Shown here piece by piece: positions 20,101 to 28,186 of a DNA stretch of 64,000 nucleotides. Under the pieces are notes generated by a model. It had not been told where the DNA came from and did no database searches. It saw only the letters and a program-made list of their open reading frames with translations. Source of the DNA: Methylobacterium sp. J-026 (lineage in GTDB: Bacteria; Pseudomonadota; Alphaproteobacteria; Rhizobiales; Beijerinckiaceae); NCBI RefSeq assembly GCF_022829585.1, contig NZ_JAKSYC010000067.1, positions 1-64,000 of the forward strand, read 5' to 3'. Positions within the stretch are counted from its first letter, which is position 1. Each line of letters opens with the position of its first letter. Position numbers and translations under genes: made by a program.

Positions 20101-20284
20101 CGGCCAGGATCGCCGCGAGCGCCCGGGCGGCGCGGCGGGTCGGCAGGTAGATGGTGACGGCGGCGAGCGCCAGCGGGTCGTCCGCCACCGGTCCGACGAG
20201 CCGGCCGGAGATCAGCGCCTCGGCAAGTGTCGGCAGGAACGGGACGCCGCGGGTGATGGTGAAGACGGCCTGTCGGGCGGGCAT
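17117..20284 (-). CDS. addB: Double-strand break repair protein AddB (alphaproteobacterial type)
   Basis: Nuclease and scaffold subunit of the AddAB helicase-nuclease that resects DNA ends for recombination. The 1055-residue protein starts FTITRGVPFLPTLAEAL and includes IYLPTRRAARALAAILAERL, both typical of alphaproteobacterial AddB. The C-terminal RecB-type nuclease domain has VHDVFAAFAERHP and the catalytic ACIVDYKTG (D-x-K) motif. The four-Cys iron-sulfur cluster known from Firmicute AddB is not visible: beyond the DPYSIFARHVL segment the only Cys I see is the one beside the D-x-K motif. The usual partner gene addA does not follow. The start follows family similarity; upstream in-frame codons are low-complexity. 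Confidence 0.93.
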   Translation of the reverse strand: MPARQAVFTITRGVPFLPTLAEALISGRLVGPVADDPLALAAVTIYLPTRRAARALAAILAERLGRDAPGRATLLPRMIPLGEADEAELDLAAEPLLEANADPLGAPMPPLERRLILARLVQAWARTVDRTLLPLDAEVPFLVPSSPADAVGLAGDLERLMDALTVEGLPWSEIGAAVEAEYSRYFGLTLDFVKIAAENWPKLLAERGLADPVARARGLVQAEERRLSRGAIPDPVIVAGSLGSVPATARLIAAVARLARGAVVLPGLDLDLDAAGWDGIDTGEGFSRVIAHGQPQAVLHRLLGPENLNLGRAEIAALGEPDAGQVARAALLSQALRPADTTDAWAALDPAERDGFARRGLDGLALAEAADEREEALVAALALREALKTPGATTALVTPDRGLAGRVAVELLRWGIVAEDSAGVALAGSPAGRLARLAAELAADLARDQADAIPARLIALLSHPMVHLGLPRADVVRGAAALEIGLLRGPVPAPGFLGLRNALAAERAGPPEHRPRAKRRLADIDWDLAADLLARLDLVFRDFPGADGAGDCDLVATATRHREACDQLIAGPEDAPAEETDGSLSCLDALFDDLEMAEPGLMPGRFDDYATFFTAFTRERVVACTGAPPHPRLRILGLLESRLLSVDRMVLGGLDEGVWPVRTLTDSFLNRPMRERVGLNPPERRIGQMAHDFVQALGCRDVLITRALKRDGAPTVPSRLIQRLRALSGDARWDAVVEAGRRFTGLAARLDAAPPEPRLKRPAPKPDPTLFPRSLRVTEIETLVRDPYSIFARHVLGLDPLDPLAAAPGVATRGSLVHDVFAAFAERHPRALPPDAAERLLNFAVNAFADIEAEYPNLYAEWWPRYERMAAAYLDWEAQRRPGLTRVHPEVSGRWVIPMGPESFTLRARADRIELRPDGSACIVDYKTGAPPSAKTIFSGFSPQLTLEAAMLMHGAFKDLPTVRTTPDLLYVHASGGRKPFVPIPVKAPRGEERDVAAIVAEHAARLRGLVARFMTGEAAYTARPYPQFASRYGAYDHLARVLEWSLGGEEGGEG

Positions 20285-20502
20285 GGACGCTTCTACGCCG
20301 GTGCGCGCGGCCGGGACAGGGGTTGGTGAGGATCCAAGGCTTGCGGGCGCGAGGCTTCGCAAGACCTGCGGATGGGCTCCGGCACGCCAGCCACCGCCCG
20401 CAACGACGGCTCGACGCGTAAGGATCGAGCAATCGGGGCGGGGCCCGGATGTCCCGACCCTCACCGGCGGTGTCGTCCTGAGCCGCGGCTCGAGAGGGGA
20501 GC

Positions 20503-21999
20503 CTATGCCCCCCGCGCCGCGGCGGCGCCGTAGCCCGCGCGCCGGCCGAACACCACGCCGGAGGTCAGGCCCGAGCCGCCCGGATAGCCGTTGAAGAACA
20601 CGCCCCCGACCATCTCGCCGCAGGCGTAGAGCCCGGCGATGGCACTGCCGTCCTCCCGCTTGACCGCGCCGTCGTCGCCGACTTCGACGCCGCCGTAGGT
20701 GAACGTGATCCCGCCGGTGACCGGGTAGGCCTTGAACGGCCCGGTGGCGATCGCCTGCGCCCAGTTCGACTTGGGCAGGGCGAGCCCCTGGGTGCCGCGC
20801 CCGTCCTTCACGGTCGGGTCGAACGGCACGGTCTCGTCAACGGCAGCGTTGAATTCCGCAATGGTGCGCTGGGCCGCGTCCCGATCGATGCCGTCGAGCC
20901 GGTCGAGGAGCCCGTCCAGGGTGTCGGCCTCGACGAAATGCGCGTCGTGGAACCGATACTCGCTGTAGAGCAGGTGATCGACCTTGGCGTCGAAGATCTG
21001 CCAGGCGACGTGACCGGGCTGTTCCATGATCGAGCGGCCGAACTGGGCATAGGTGTAATTGCGAAAATTCTTGCCCTCGTCGACGAACCGCTCGCCGTTC
21101 GCGTTCAGCATCAGGCCCAGAAAGTAGCAGATCTTCCGGTAGTGCTTGCGCTCGCCGTGGGGCAGGTCGAGATTGCCGTAATCGGGGGTGTGAAGGTCCA
21201 TCGGGGTCGCGTGGCAGCCGCCGTAGAAGCCGTGCGCCTTCGCGCCGAGCGCCAGCGCCATCTCCAGCCCGTCGCCCTGGTTATGCGGCGTGCCGCGGAC
21301 CCGGGCCTTGTCCCAGCCTGCGCCGATGAAGCGCGTCCGCAACGCGGCGTTCGACTCGAAGCCGCCACAGGCCAGGACCACGGCCTTCGCCCGGAACGTC
21401 CCCTGCGGCGTCTCCACGCCGACCACGCGCCCGTCCGCGACGACCAGCCCGGTGGCCGGGCAGCCGTAGCGGATCTCCCCGCCGGCCTCGGTGAAGGCCT
21501 CGAGTTCCGCCTGGGCGAGGCCGAACCCCTCGTCGTGGGTGGCGAGCGTCAGGCCGCCCCAGAAGACGAAGCGCCCGTCCTTCTCGAAGGACTGGCGGGA
21601 ATAGATCGGCTCGAACTTCACCCCCTGGGTCGCGAGCCAGCGCAGGGCCGCGCCGCTCTCATCGATCAGGATGCGCTGCTCGCGGGAGAGCGGCCGGCCG
21701 TCGTTGAAGCCGAGCAGGTCGTCCTCGAACTTCTGGGCCGTATAGGCGCCGAAATCGGTCCGGGGCAGGCGCGGATCCTGCGGATCGGCCAACAGCGGGA
21801 TCAGGTCGTCGTTGCCCTCGTAGACGAACCGCATGGCGCCGGCCGTGTAGGCGGTGTTGCCGCCGGCCAGATCCCGCTCGGCCTTCTCGATCATCAGCAC
21901 CGAGGCGCCGCGCTCCAGGGCGGCCAGGCCTGCGCTCATGGCGGCGTTGCCGGACCCGACCACCACGACATCCCACGGCCCATCACCCGGACGCTGCAT
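20503..21999 (-). CDS. tcuA: FAD-dependent tricarballylate dehydrogenase-like protein (TcuA family)
   Basis: Flavoprotein of the fumarate reductase/succinate dehydrogenase flavoprotein family. In Salmonella, TcuA oxidises tricarballylate to cis-aconitate. Motifs: VVVVGSGNAAMSAGLAALE (FAD dinucleotide site), GGNTAYTAGAMRF, VVLACGGFESNAALR, and C-terminal GLYACGEMVGGVFFNGYPGG with SGLTSGVVFGRRAG. Length is 498 residues. The ATG at 21999 has a GGGGGAGGAGA site. It diverges from a GntR/FCD regulator, with an operator-like repeat between, so it is probably controlled by that protein. The electron-accepting partner TcuB is not adjacent. Substrate assignment is by family and remains inference. Confidence 0.82.
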   Translation of the reverse strand: MQRPGDGPWDVVVVGSGNAAMSAGLAALERGASVLMIEKAERDLAGGNTAYTAGAMRFVYEGNDDLIPLLADPQDPRLPRTDFGAYTAQKFEDDLLGFNDGRPLSREQRILIDESGAALRWLATQGVKFEPIYSRQSFEKDGRFVFWGGLTLATHDEGFGLAQAELEAFTEAGGEIRYGCPATGLVVADGRVVGVETPQGTFRAKAVVLACGGFESNAALRTRFIGAGWDKARVRGTPHNQGDGLEMALALGAKAHGFYGGCHATPMDLHTPDYGNLDLPHGERKHYRKICYFLGLMLNANGERFVDEGKNFRNYTYAQFGRSIMEQPGHVAWQIFDAKVDHLLYSEYRFHDAHFVEADTLDGLLDRLDGIDRDAAQRTIAEFNAAVDETVPFDPTVKDGRGTQGLALPKSNWAQAIATGPFKAYPVTGGITFTYGGVEVGDDGAVKREDGSAIAGLYACGEMVGGVFFNGYPGGSGLTSGVVFGRRAGYGAAAARGA

Positions 22000-22033
22000 C
22001 GCCGTCTCCTCCCCCCTCACGTTTCGTCGCTGA

Positions 22034-22055
22034 ATTGTATACGCCTGCATGCAAT
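22034..22055. promoter_or_regulatory. Putative GntR/FCD operator between tcuA-like and regulator genes
   Basis: The inverted repeat ATTGTAT-N8-ATGCAAT spans 22 bases in the 115-base gap between the two divergent genes. TTGTAT...ATACAA-type half-sites are typical of FadR-subfamily (VanR-like) GntR repressors. It sits 35 bases before the tcuA-like start codon and 60 before the regulator's, so one site could control both. Confidence 0.65.
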
Positions 22056-22114
22056 CTGCGGCAAGCGTTCCGCAGCGTGCGGTTTGACGCTAAGGGCCAG
22101 GCGAGGAGACCTGG

Positions 22115-22768
22115 ATGAAAGCCAGTGAAGCGGAACGCTCCAGCGGCGCCGGCGCCTACGAGCGCCTGTTGCGGGCGATCGAGGAGGGTGAACTCGCGCC
22201 CGGCAGCCGCCTGCGGGAGGCCGAGCTCGCCGAGCGGTTCCAGATCAGCCGCACGCCGGTGCGGGAGGCCTTGGGTCGGCTGGAGGCACAGGGCCTCGTC
22301 GCCCACGAGCCGCACCGGGGCGCCAGCGTGGCGCAGCTCGATTACGGGCAGGTCAGCGAGCTCTACGACCTGCGCGAGGTGCTTGAGGGGACGGCGGCCC
22401 GCCTCGCCGCGATCCACGCCAGCGCGGTCGAGACCGAGATCCTGGAGGAGATGGTCGCCCGGGATCGGTCGCTGATCGGCGACGCGCCGGCGCTCGCGCG
22501 GACCAACCGCCTGTTCCACCGGCAGATCCACGGCGCGGCGCGCAACCGCTTCCTGCAGAGCACGCTGGAGACGATGCGCCTGTCGCTGGTGCTGCTCCCG
22601 GGCGCCACCACCCTGGCGGCCCCCGACCGCGCCGCGGAGTCCCTCGCCGAGCACGCCGCCATCGTGGCGGCGATCCGGGCCCATGACGGGGACGGCGCCG
22701 AAGCCGCAGCCCGGGCGCATATCCGCGCCGCGTTCAAAGCCCGGATCCGGATCTGGCAGGAGACCTGA
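22115..22768 (+). CDS. GntR family transcriptional regulator, FCD (FadR) type
   Basis: A 217-residue DNA-binding repressor with an N-terminal winged helix (LREAELAERFQISRTPVREA is the recognition-helix region) and a C-terminal all-helical FCD effector domain (YDLREVLEGTAARLAAIHAS, later NRLFHRQIHGAARNRFLQS and EHAAIVAAIRAHDG). The HxxxH/D-type metal-binding His residues of FCD domains are present. Ligands of this class are usually organic acids, which fits regulation of the divergent tricarballylate dehydrogenase-like gene. GAGGAG precedes the ATG. Salmonella tcu is instead controlled by a LysR protein, so this is a different regulatory arrangement. Confidence 0.92.
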   Translation: MKASEAERSSGAGAYERLLRAIEEGELAPGSRLREAELAERFQISRTPVREALGRLEAQGLVAHEPHRGASVAQLDYGQVSELYDLREVLEGTAARLAAIHASAVETEILEEMVARDRSLIGDAPALARTNRLFHRQIHGAARNRFLQSTLETMRLSLVLLPGATTLAAPDRAAESLAEHAAIVAAIRAHDGDGAEAAARAHIRAAFKARIRIWQET

Positions 22769-22969
22769 GCCGCCCCGCAAACGCCCGATCGCTCAATTTT
22801 AGTTGTCTTCCCGCGTCGGCGCAGCGGGCCTTCTGCAGGACGCTCTCGAGCGGCGCCTGGCGCCTGGCGCCCGGCGCAGGATGCCGGTCCGTCAGGCGCA
22901 CCTCGCCCGGACGTCTGGACGGACAGGCGCCGGTATTCCGGAGCCTGTCTTGTCCGGCAGACGCCGATG

Positions 22970-24013
22970 TCATGCCCGCTCGAACGACTGGGCGAGACGC
23001 TCGATCGCGGCGGCGGTGGCATCGACCGCGTCCGGCCGGTGCAGGGCGCCGAGCACCGACGGATCGAGGGCGAGCCCCGCCCGGACGAGATCCGGCCATG
23101 CGGAAGCGGGGGGCCAGCCCTCATGCACGATCGCGGCGCCGAGCCCGGCCAGGGCCGCCCCTTTCTCAGTCTGCTCGCCGTAGGCCCGCGCCTCCGGCAG
23201 GCAGAGGAAGCGCTTGGCCTGCGACGCGGCGAGGGCCACGACCCCGTCGCCGCCGCCGCCGACCATCAAGGCCGCCCCCGCCACCCGAGCGGCAACGTCG
23301 GGGACCCAGCCATGCACATGCAGGTTGTCCGGCGTCGGGCCTGAACCCGAGACCGGGCCGAGGACATGCCAGGCGCGATCCGGGACGGCCCGGGCCGCCG
23401 CGGCGAGTGCCGCGAGGTCGCCCCCCGCGCCGCCCCGGCCGAACACCACCACGATATCGCGGCTCGTCCCGGTCGCAGCCTGCGCCGGCGCGCCGAGAAA
23501 ACCCGCGTAGACCGTCTTGGCCCGGATCCAGTCCGGCACGCCCGCGGCCTCCAGCGCCTCGGGGAACGGCGCGAGCAGCCGCGTCGCGCCGCGGAAGGCT
23601 TCGAGATGCGGCCGGTCGGTCCGGGTGCCGGCGAGCCGCACCACCAGCGTCGGCACGGACAGGAGGCGCGCCAGCAGCGCGACCTCCACCGAGACATCCA
23701 CGACGAGAAGGGCCGGCTCGGTCCGCGCCGCCCATTCGGCGATGCGCGCCATCCGAGCGCGGATGCCGGGATGGTTCAGGGGCGCGTAGTGCAGCGCCTC
23801 CGGCCGCTCGGATTCGCCGTCGCGGCCGTCGAAGGCGGCGTCGCCCAGCGGGCGGTCGTCGGGCAGGTCGAGGCGATCGAGCCCCGCGGTGTCGAGGCCC
23901 GCGAGGGTGCCGAGGATCGTGCAGGGGCGGGGCAGGGCGGCGGCCACCGCCCGGGCCCGCTGGAGATGGCCGGCGCCCTGATGGTGGACGTACCAGCCGA
24001 TCCCGCGGGTCAC
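22970..24013 (-). CDS. GT-B fold glycosyltransferase (MurG/UGT-like)
   Basis: A 347-residue protein with the start GIGWYVHHQGAGHLQRARAV, the Gly-rich acceptor-side loop seen in MurG-like and UDP-GlcNAc transferases. The C-terminal half contains LMVGGGGDGVVALAASQAKR, matching the nucleotide-sugar binding region of this fold. It uses a GTG start whose last two bases are shared with the stop codon of the preceding gene (GTGA overlap), so translation is probably coupled. Together with the next two genes upstream it forms a three-gene glycosyltransferase operon. Donor and acceptor sugars are unknown. Confidence 0.75.
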   Translation of the reverse strand: MTRGIGWYVHHQGAGHLQRARAVAAALPRPCTILGTLAGLDTAGLDRLDLPDDRPLGDAAFDGRDGESERPEALHYAPLNHPGIRARMARIAEWAARTEPALLVVDVSVEVALLARLLSVPTLVVRLAGTRTDRPHLEAFRGATRLLAPFPEALEAAGVPDWIRAKTVYAGFLGAPAQAATGTSRDIVVVFGRGGAGGDLAALAAAARAVPDRAWHVLGPVSGSGPTPDNLHVHGWVPDVAARVAGAALMVGGGGDGVVALAASQAKRFLCLPEARAYGEQTEKGAALAGLGAAIVHEGWPPASAWPDLVRAGLALDPSVLGALHRPDAVDATAAAIERLAQSFERA

Positions 24014-25098
24014 GCCGCGGCCCGCAGGGACAGGGCGAGGGCGTCGAGGTCGGCCAGCGCCCGGTCGAGGGGGCATTCCCGCGCGGGCGCCGCCCGGGAT
24101 TCGAGGATCCGATCGGCCCGCTCGACGAACGCGATGTCGTTGGGGTAATTTTGCAGGGCGTCGAGGTCATCGTCGCCGAGCCCGAGCTGCCGGCATGCCG
24201 CCACCCAGGCCGAGCCCGTGAGCCGGTATGCCTGGCGCAGGGCCGCCCGGCGCAGGATCAGCGCCTGCCAATGGGCCGCCTCGGGGAGGAGATAGGCTTC
24301 CCCGTCGAGGACCCGGGCGCGGCGGGCCATCTCGGTGGCCATTCCGCCCGAGACCCGCCCCTGGTGTCGGGCCGAGACCATCACCCGCACGTCCGGGCAG
24401 TGGCGCAGCCGAGCGCCGTGGGCGCGCAGCAGGCCGACCAGGGCGTTGTCCTCGCCACAGGGCAGCGGCGGCAGGCCGCCGACCGCCCGATAGAGCGAGA
24501 CCGGGACCGCGAGGCTGGCACCGGTATGGTCGCCGTGGCGCGGGGCCGGGTCGTAGGGCGGCGGGTCGAGCAGGTCCTCCAGGCGCCGGACGCCGGACCA
24601 GTAGCGCTCGATCCGGGCGTGGAGCTCGGCGAGCTTCGGATCCGCATCGCCGTCCTGGTCGATGACGAGCCGGCCACCGACCACGTCCGCCTGTTCGAGC
24701 GCCCGCAGGTTCGCCACGATCCAGTCGGCCGGCAGGCGGGCATCCGCGTCGGTGGTGAGCAGGATTCCATCCGGAACGGCGTCATCCGCCAGCCAATCGG
24801 CGCCAGCATCGAGCGCCATGCGCCTGGCCGTACCGACATGGGCCTGTGCGCCGACGAGATCCGCCTCGATCAGCCGGATCTCCAGCCCGGGCCACGCGCC
24901 CGCCGCCTGCCGGGCCCGAACCGTCGCTGCCGTCCCGTCCGTGCAGTTGTTGGCGACGACGACGACACGCAGCCGCGTCGCGACCCCGAGCTGTCCGGCC
25001 AGGGATGCGAGCAGGATCGGCAGGCGCTCCGCCTCGTTCCGCGCCGGGATGCAGACGACGCAGCGTGAGGGACCGGGCCGGACCGCGTCGGCGCACAT
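24010..25098 (-). CDS. Family 2 glycosyltransferase
   Basis: A 362-residue GT-A fold enzyme. It opens with CVVCIPARNEAERLPILLAS (the start of the GT2 Rossmann-like fold), then VVVVANNCTDGTAATVRARQ and the metal-binding DxD region ILLTTDADARLPADWIVAN. GLPPLPCGEDNALVGLLRAH corresponds to the acceptor/catalytic-base (ED) motif. No membrane-spanning segments are apparent, so it probably works on a nucleotide-sugar donor in the cytoplasm. It starts one base after the stop of the GT4 gene and overlaps the GT-B gene, so it is the middle gene of a tight operon. Confidence 0.85.
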   Translation of the reverse strand: MCADAVRPGPSRCVVCIPARNEAERLPILLASLAGQLGVATRLRVVVVANNCTDGTAATVRARQAAGAWPGLEIRLIEADLVGAQAHVGTARRMALDAGADWLADDAVPDGILLTTDADARLPADWIVANLRALEQADVVGGRLVIDQDGDADPKLAELHARIERYWSGVRRLEDLLDPPPYDPAPRHGDHTGASLAVPVSLYRAVGGLPPLPCGEDNALVGLLRAHGARLRHCPDVRVMVSARHQGRVSGGMATEMARRARVLDGEAYLLPEAAHWQALILRRAALRQAYRLTGSAWVAACRQLGLGDDDLDALQNYPNDIAFVERADRILESRAAPARECPLDRALADLDALALSLRAAA

Positions 25099-25099
25099 G

Positions 25100-26194
25100 T
25101 CAGCCTCGTCCGCCCGCGACCCGCAGCGCCGGCCGCGCCCGTTCGGCGCAGCGCGCCATGACGGACTCGTAGGCCTCCAGGTAGCGTGCGGTCATCGCGG
25201 CGGCGTCGTAGAGCGCCTCGGCCCGATCGCGGCAGGCGCGCCGCGACAACCCGGCGGCCGCCCGGATCGCCACCGAGAGGTCCTGCGCATCGTCCGGATC
25301 GGCCAGCCGGCCGCATTGCGCGTCGAGGATGTCGGGCATGGCACCGCGGCGGAAGGCGGCCACCGGCGTGCCGCAGGCCAGGGCCTCCGCCACCACGAGG
25401 CCGAAGGGCTCCTCCCAGCACGGCGACACGATCGCCACCCGGGCGCGCCCCAGATGGTGGGCGAGTTCCCGGTGCGGCAGATGTCCGAGATGGGTCAGGT
25501 CCGGCCCGAGCCGGGGCGCGATCTCGGCCGCCCAGTAAACCGGATTGAGCTTCGGCCCCGCGAAGGTCAGCGGCAGGCCGGCCGCCCGCGCGGCGTCGAT
25601 GGCGAGGTGCAGACCTTTCTCGGGCACGATCCGACCCGACCAGAACGCGAAGGGCGCCGCATCGGGAGCCTCGGAGAACGCGAAGGTCGAGAGATCGACG
25701 CCGTTATCGACCACCTGGGCGTCGGGCACCAGGGAGGCCCATTCCTGCGCCAGGGACGGCGAGACCGCCAGGAAGGCCATGTCCGGATCGGCCTTCATCA
25801 CGCCGCCGACCAGGGCCTCGAAGGGTGGCGTGTGCAGCACCGTGACCCACGGCAGGCCGATGCGGGCGCTCTCGCGCAGGGGCAGGGCATGCAGGGCGTT
25901 GTTGTGCACGAGGTCGAAGCCGCCGGCCGCGACCATCTCCATCATCCGCCGGTAGGCGTCGTGCTCCGCGCGGTCGATCGCCGCCTCGCGCTCGGGATCC
26001 ATCAGCGCGTCCCCGGTGGGATCGCAGAGCATCACCGGATCCAGCGCCGGGTCAGATCCGCGGCTGGCGAACAGCGTCACGTCGTGCCCGTAGCGCTTCA
26101 GGGCGACGGTGAGTAGGTGCGTGTGCATCTCCAGACCGCCCGCATAGGGCTGGCCGATCGGGTACTTGAGATGTGCGAGGACAGCAATCTTCAC
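25100..26194 (-). CDS. Family 4 glycosyltransferase
   Basis: A 364-residue retaining GT-B glycosyltransferase. N-terminal YPIGQPYAGGLEMHTHLLTV holds the Gly-rich acceptor loop (GGLExH). The C-terminal half has PFAFWSGRIVPEKGLHLAID and the E-x7-E nucleotide-sugar motif in EEPFGLVVAEALACGTPVAA. First gene of a three-gene operon on the minus strand. Such trios in Methylobacterium are often found with small-molecule glycosylation or polysaccharide genes; the product here is unknown. Confidence 0.88.
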   Translation of the reverse strand: MKIAVLAHLKYPIGQPYAGGLEMHTHLLTVALKRYGHDVTLFASRGSDPALDPVMLCDPTGDALMDPEREAAIDRAEHDAYRRMMEMVAAGGFDLVHNNALHALPLRESARIGLPWVTVLHTPPFEALVGGVMKADPDMAFLAVSPSLAQEWASLVPDAQVVDNGVDLSTFAFSEAPDAAPFAFWSGRIVPEKGLHLAIDAARAAGLPLTFAGPKLNPVYWAAEIAPRLGPDLTHLGHLPHRELAHHLGRARVAIVSPCWEEPFGLVVAEALACGTPVAAFRRGAMPDILDAQCGRLADPDDAQDLSVAIRAAAGLSRRACRDRAEALYDAAAMTARYLEAYESVMARCAERARPALRVAGGRG

Positions 26195-26532
26195 GCGCGC
26201 ACCGGATCTGGTTGGGTAGGGATATCTACCGCTCGCAGCGGTGCGGAAGGATTTCTTTCCGCGGCGAGGTAGCAGGTATCATGCCGAGAATGTCTTCAGC
26301 AAGCGTTGCACCGGGGAAGCCGAAGCAACGACGAGCGCGACGCTGCCAGACTTCCTAGGCCCTGCGGCCTGAACCATTGATGATCGGGGCGATGGGTCCC
26401 TCGTTCACCCGGGCCATCGCCCGCCTCCCGGCGGTGCGGGTCGGGATCGCGGTGCCGCCTCGCGCTTCGATCGGCCCGGTCGCGGGGGAGGGGGCCGCTC
26501 GCTAGGCTGCGGGGCGGAGAGGAGACAGGGCG
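26195..26532. other. Intergenic region between divergent glycosyltransferase and SPFH operons
   Basis: No gene is recognised. An imperfect inverted repeat about 60 bases long spans 26221-26280 (outer arms GATATCTACC and GGTAGCAGGTATC), with a smaller hairpin inside built on GCGGAA/TTCCGC. It could be a regulatory or repeat element. Promoters for both operons must also lie here. Confidence 0.4.
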
Positions 26533-27510
26533 ATGGATCTTTCGTTGGGGCTGAGCGTGTTCGCGGTCGGTGCCGCTTCTCTGGCGGTCGTCACCCTGGC
26601 GGCCGGGGTGAAGATCGTGCCCCAGGGCTACGTCTACACGGTGGAGCGATTCGGCCGCTACGCCCGGAGTCTCGGCGCCGGCCTCGCGCTGATCGTCCCG
26701 TTCATCGAGCGCGTCGGGCGGCGGGTCAACGTGATGGAGCAGGTGATCGATGTGCCGAGCCAGCAGGCCTTCACCCGCGACAATGCCGGCGTGACCATCG
26801 ACGCGGTCGTGTTCTACCAGGTGCTCGATGCGGCCCGCGCTTCTTACGAGGTCTCGAACCTCGCCCTCGCCGCCACGACCCTGACCATGACCAACATCCG
26901 CACGGTGGTCGGCGCGATGGATCTCGACCAGCTCCTCGCGCACCGCGACGAGATCAACGAGCGCCTGCTCCGGGTGATGGATGCGGCCGCCGCGCCCTGG
27001 GGCGTGAAGATCAACCGGATCGAGATCAAGGACATCCTGCTGCCCCCCGACCTCGCCGGCGCCATGGCCCGGCAGATGAAGGCCGAGCGCGAGAAGCGTG
27101 CCTCGATCCTGGAGGCGGAGGGCCAGCGCGCCGCCGACATCCTGCGGGCGGAGGGGCGCAAGCAATCGGCGATCCTGGAGGCGGAAGGCCGCCGCGAGGC
27201 CGCCTTTCGCGATGCGGAGGCCCGCGAGCGCTCCGCCGAGGCCGAGGCGGCGGCGACCGGGATGGTCAGCCGGGCGATCGCCGAGGGCGACATCGCGGCG
27301 GCGAATTTTCTGGTGGCGGAGAAGTATGTGGACGCCGTGCGGGCGCTCGCGACCGCGCCGAACCAGCGGGTCGTGGTGGTGCCGATCGAGGCCGCGGCGC
27401 TGGCGGGCACGCTCGGCGGCATCGGCGAACTCACCCGGGCGGTCTTCGGGGAGGCGTCGCAGGCCCGCCGTGCGGGCGCGCCGCCCGACGTCGCCGCGCC
27501 GCGGCGCTGA
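26533..27510 (+). CDS. qmcA: SPFH/Band 7 domain membrane protein (QmcA/stomatin-like)
   Basis: Membrane-anchored scaffold of the stomatin/prohibitin/flotillin superfamily, which forms oligomeric rings and often partners with NfeD proteins or membrane proteases. An N-terminal hydrophobic segment is followed by VKIVPQGYVYTVERFGRYAR, the Band 7 start. Then come QVIDVPSQQAFTRDNAGVTI and an Ala/Glu-rich coiled coil (residues about 180-250, repeated AEGxxxAxIL units). Length 325 is normal for QmcA. Five bases separate it from an NfeD-family gene, the usual pairing for this superfamily. Confidence 0.9.
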   Translation: MDLSLGLSVFAVGAASLAVVTLAAGVKIVPQGYVYTVERFGRYARSLGAGLALIVPFIERVGRRVNVMEQVIDVPSQQAFTRDNAGVTIDAVVFYQVLDAARASYEVSNLALAATTLTMTNIRTVVGAMDLDQLLAHRDEINERLLRVMDAAAAPWGVKINRIEIKDILLPPDLAGAMARQMKAEREKRASILEAEGQRAADILRAEGRKQSAILEAEGRREAAFRDAEARERSAEAEAAATGMVSRAIAEGDIAAANFLVAEKYVDAVRALATAPNQRVVVVPIEAAALAGTLGGIGELTRAVFGEASQARRAGAPPDVAAPRR

Positions 27511-27515
27511 CAGCC

Positions 27516-27965
27516 ATGACCGATACCCTCGGGATCCTCGCGGCCCTCGGCCCAGCCTGGAGCTGGGTGATCGCCGGCCTCGTCCTGTCGGGGGCCGAGA
27601 TCGCGGTGCCGGGCGTGTTCTTGATCTGGTTCGGCCTGGCGGCCTTGGCGACCGGGCTCGCCGCGGCGCTGATCCCGATGCCCTGGCAGGGTCAGACCCT
27701 GCTGTTCGCAGGCCTCGCCGTGGTCCTGGTCGGGATCGCCACCCGCCTGTCCAGCCGGGCCAGCCCTCGCGACGCCATGCTCAACCGTGCCGACCGCGGC
27801 CTGATCGGTCGCGCGGGCGTGCTCGCCGAGCCGATCGTGCAGGGCACCGGCCGCCTCCGCTTCGACGACACGCTCTGGCGCGTCGAGGGACCGGATCTGC
27901 CGGCCGGAGCGCGGGTGCGGGTGGTCGGGCTGTCCGGGACGGTGCTGCGGGTGGAGGGATTTTGA
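27516..27965 (+). CDS. NfeD family protein (short form)
   Basis: A 149-residue membrane protein with three hydrophobic segments (including SWVIAGLVLSGAEIAVPGVF and LFAGLAVVLVGIATRLS) and a C-terminal OB-fold domain: GRAGVLAEPIVQGTGRLRFD, then WRVEGPDLPAGARVRVVGLS. This is the short NfeD type without the ClpP-like protease domain. It partners with the SPFH protein encoded just upstream in a two-gene operon; such pairs are thought to organise membrane microdomains. Confidence 0.9.
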   Translation: MTDTLGILAALGPAWSWVIAGLVLSGAEIAVPGVFLIWFGLAALATGLAAALIPMPWQGQTLLFAGLAVVLVGIATRLSSRASPRDAMLNRADRGLIGRAGVLAEPIVQGTGRLRFDDTLWRVEGPDLPAGARVRVVGLSGTVLRVEGF

Positions 27966-28186
27966 GGGGCGGGGCGTCGGGCGCGGCGCGACGGGTTCGT
28001 CGGAGACTGCTCCCGACCCACCCTTGCCTCGCTGAGGCGAGTCCCAGCTTCCCAAAAGCAGATGCCGGTTCGAATAGCGCTCACTCAAACGACATTTGGA
28101 CTTGTTCGCACTTAAGTGCATCCTGTCCAGGCACCGGGCCGGCCCCCCAGGAACAATAAGGGGAGACGCTCGGCCGTGGAGGGCAC

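Noticed and set aside
17003..20329. Very long plus-strand open frame (over 1,100 codons)
   Set aside because: It is antisense to addB and its product is Arg/Gly/Pro-rich without motifs, as expected of the reverse strand of a high-G+C gene.
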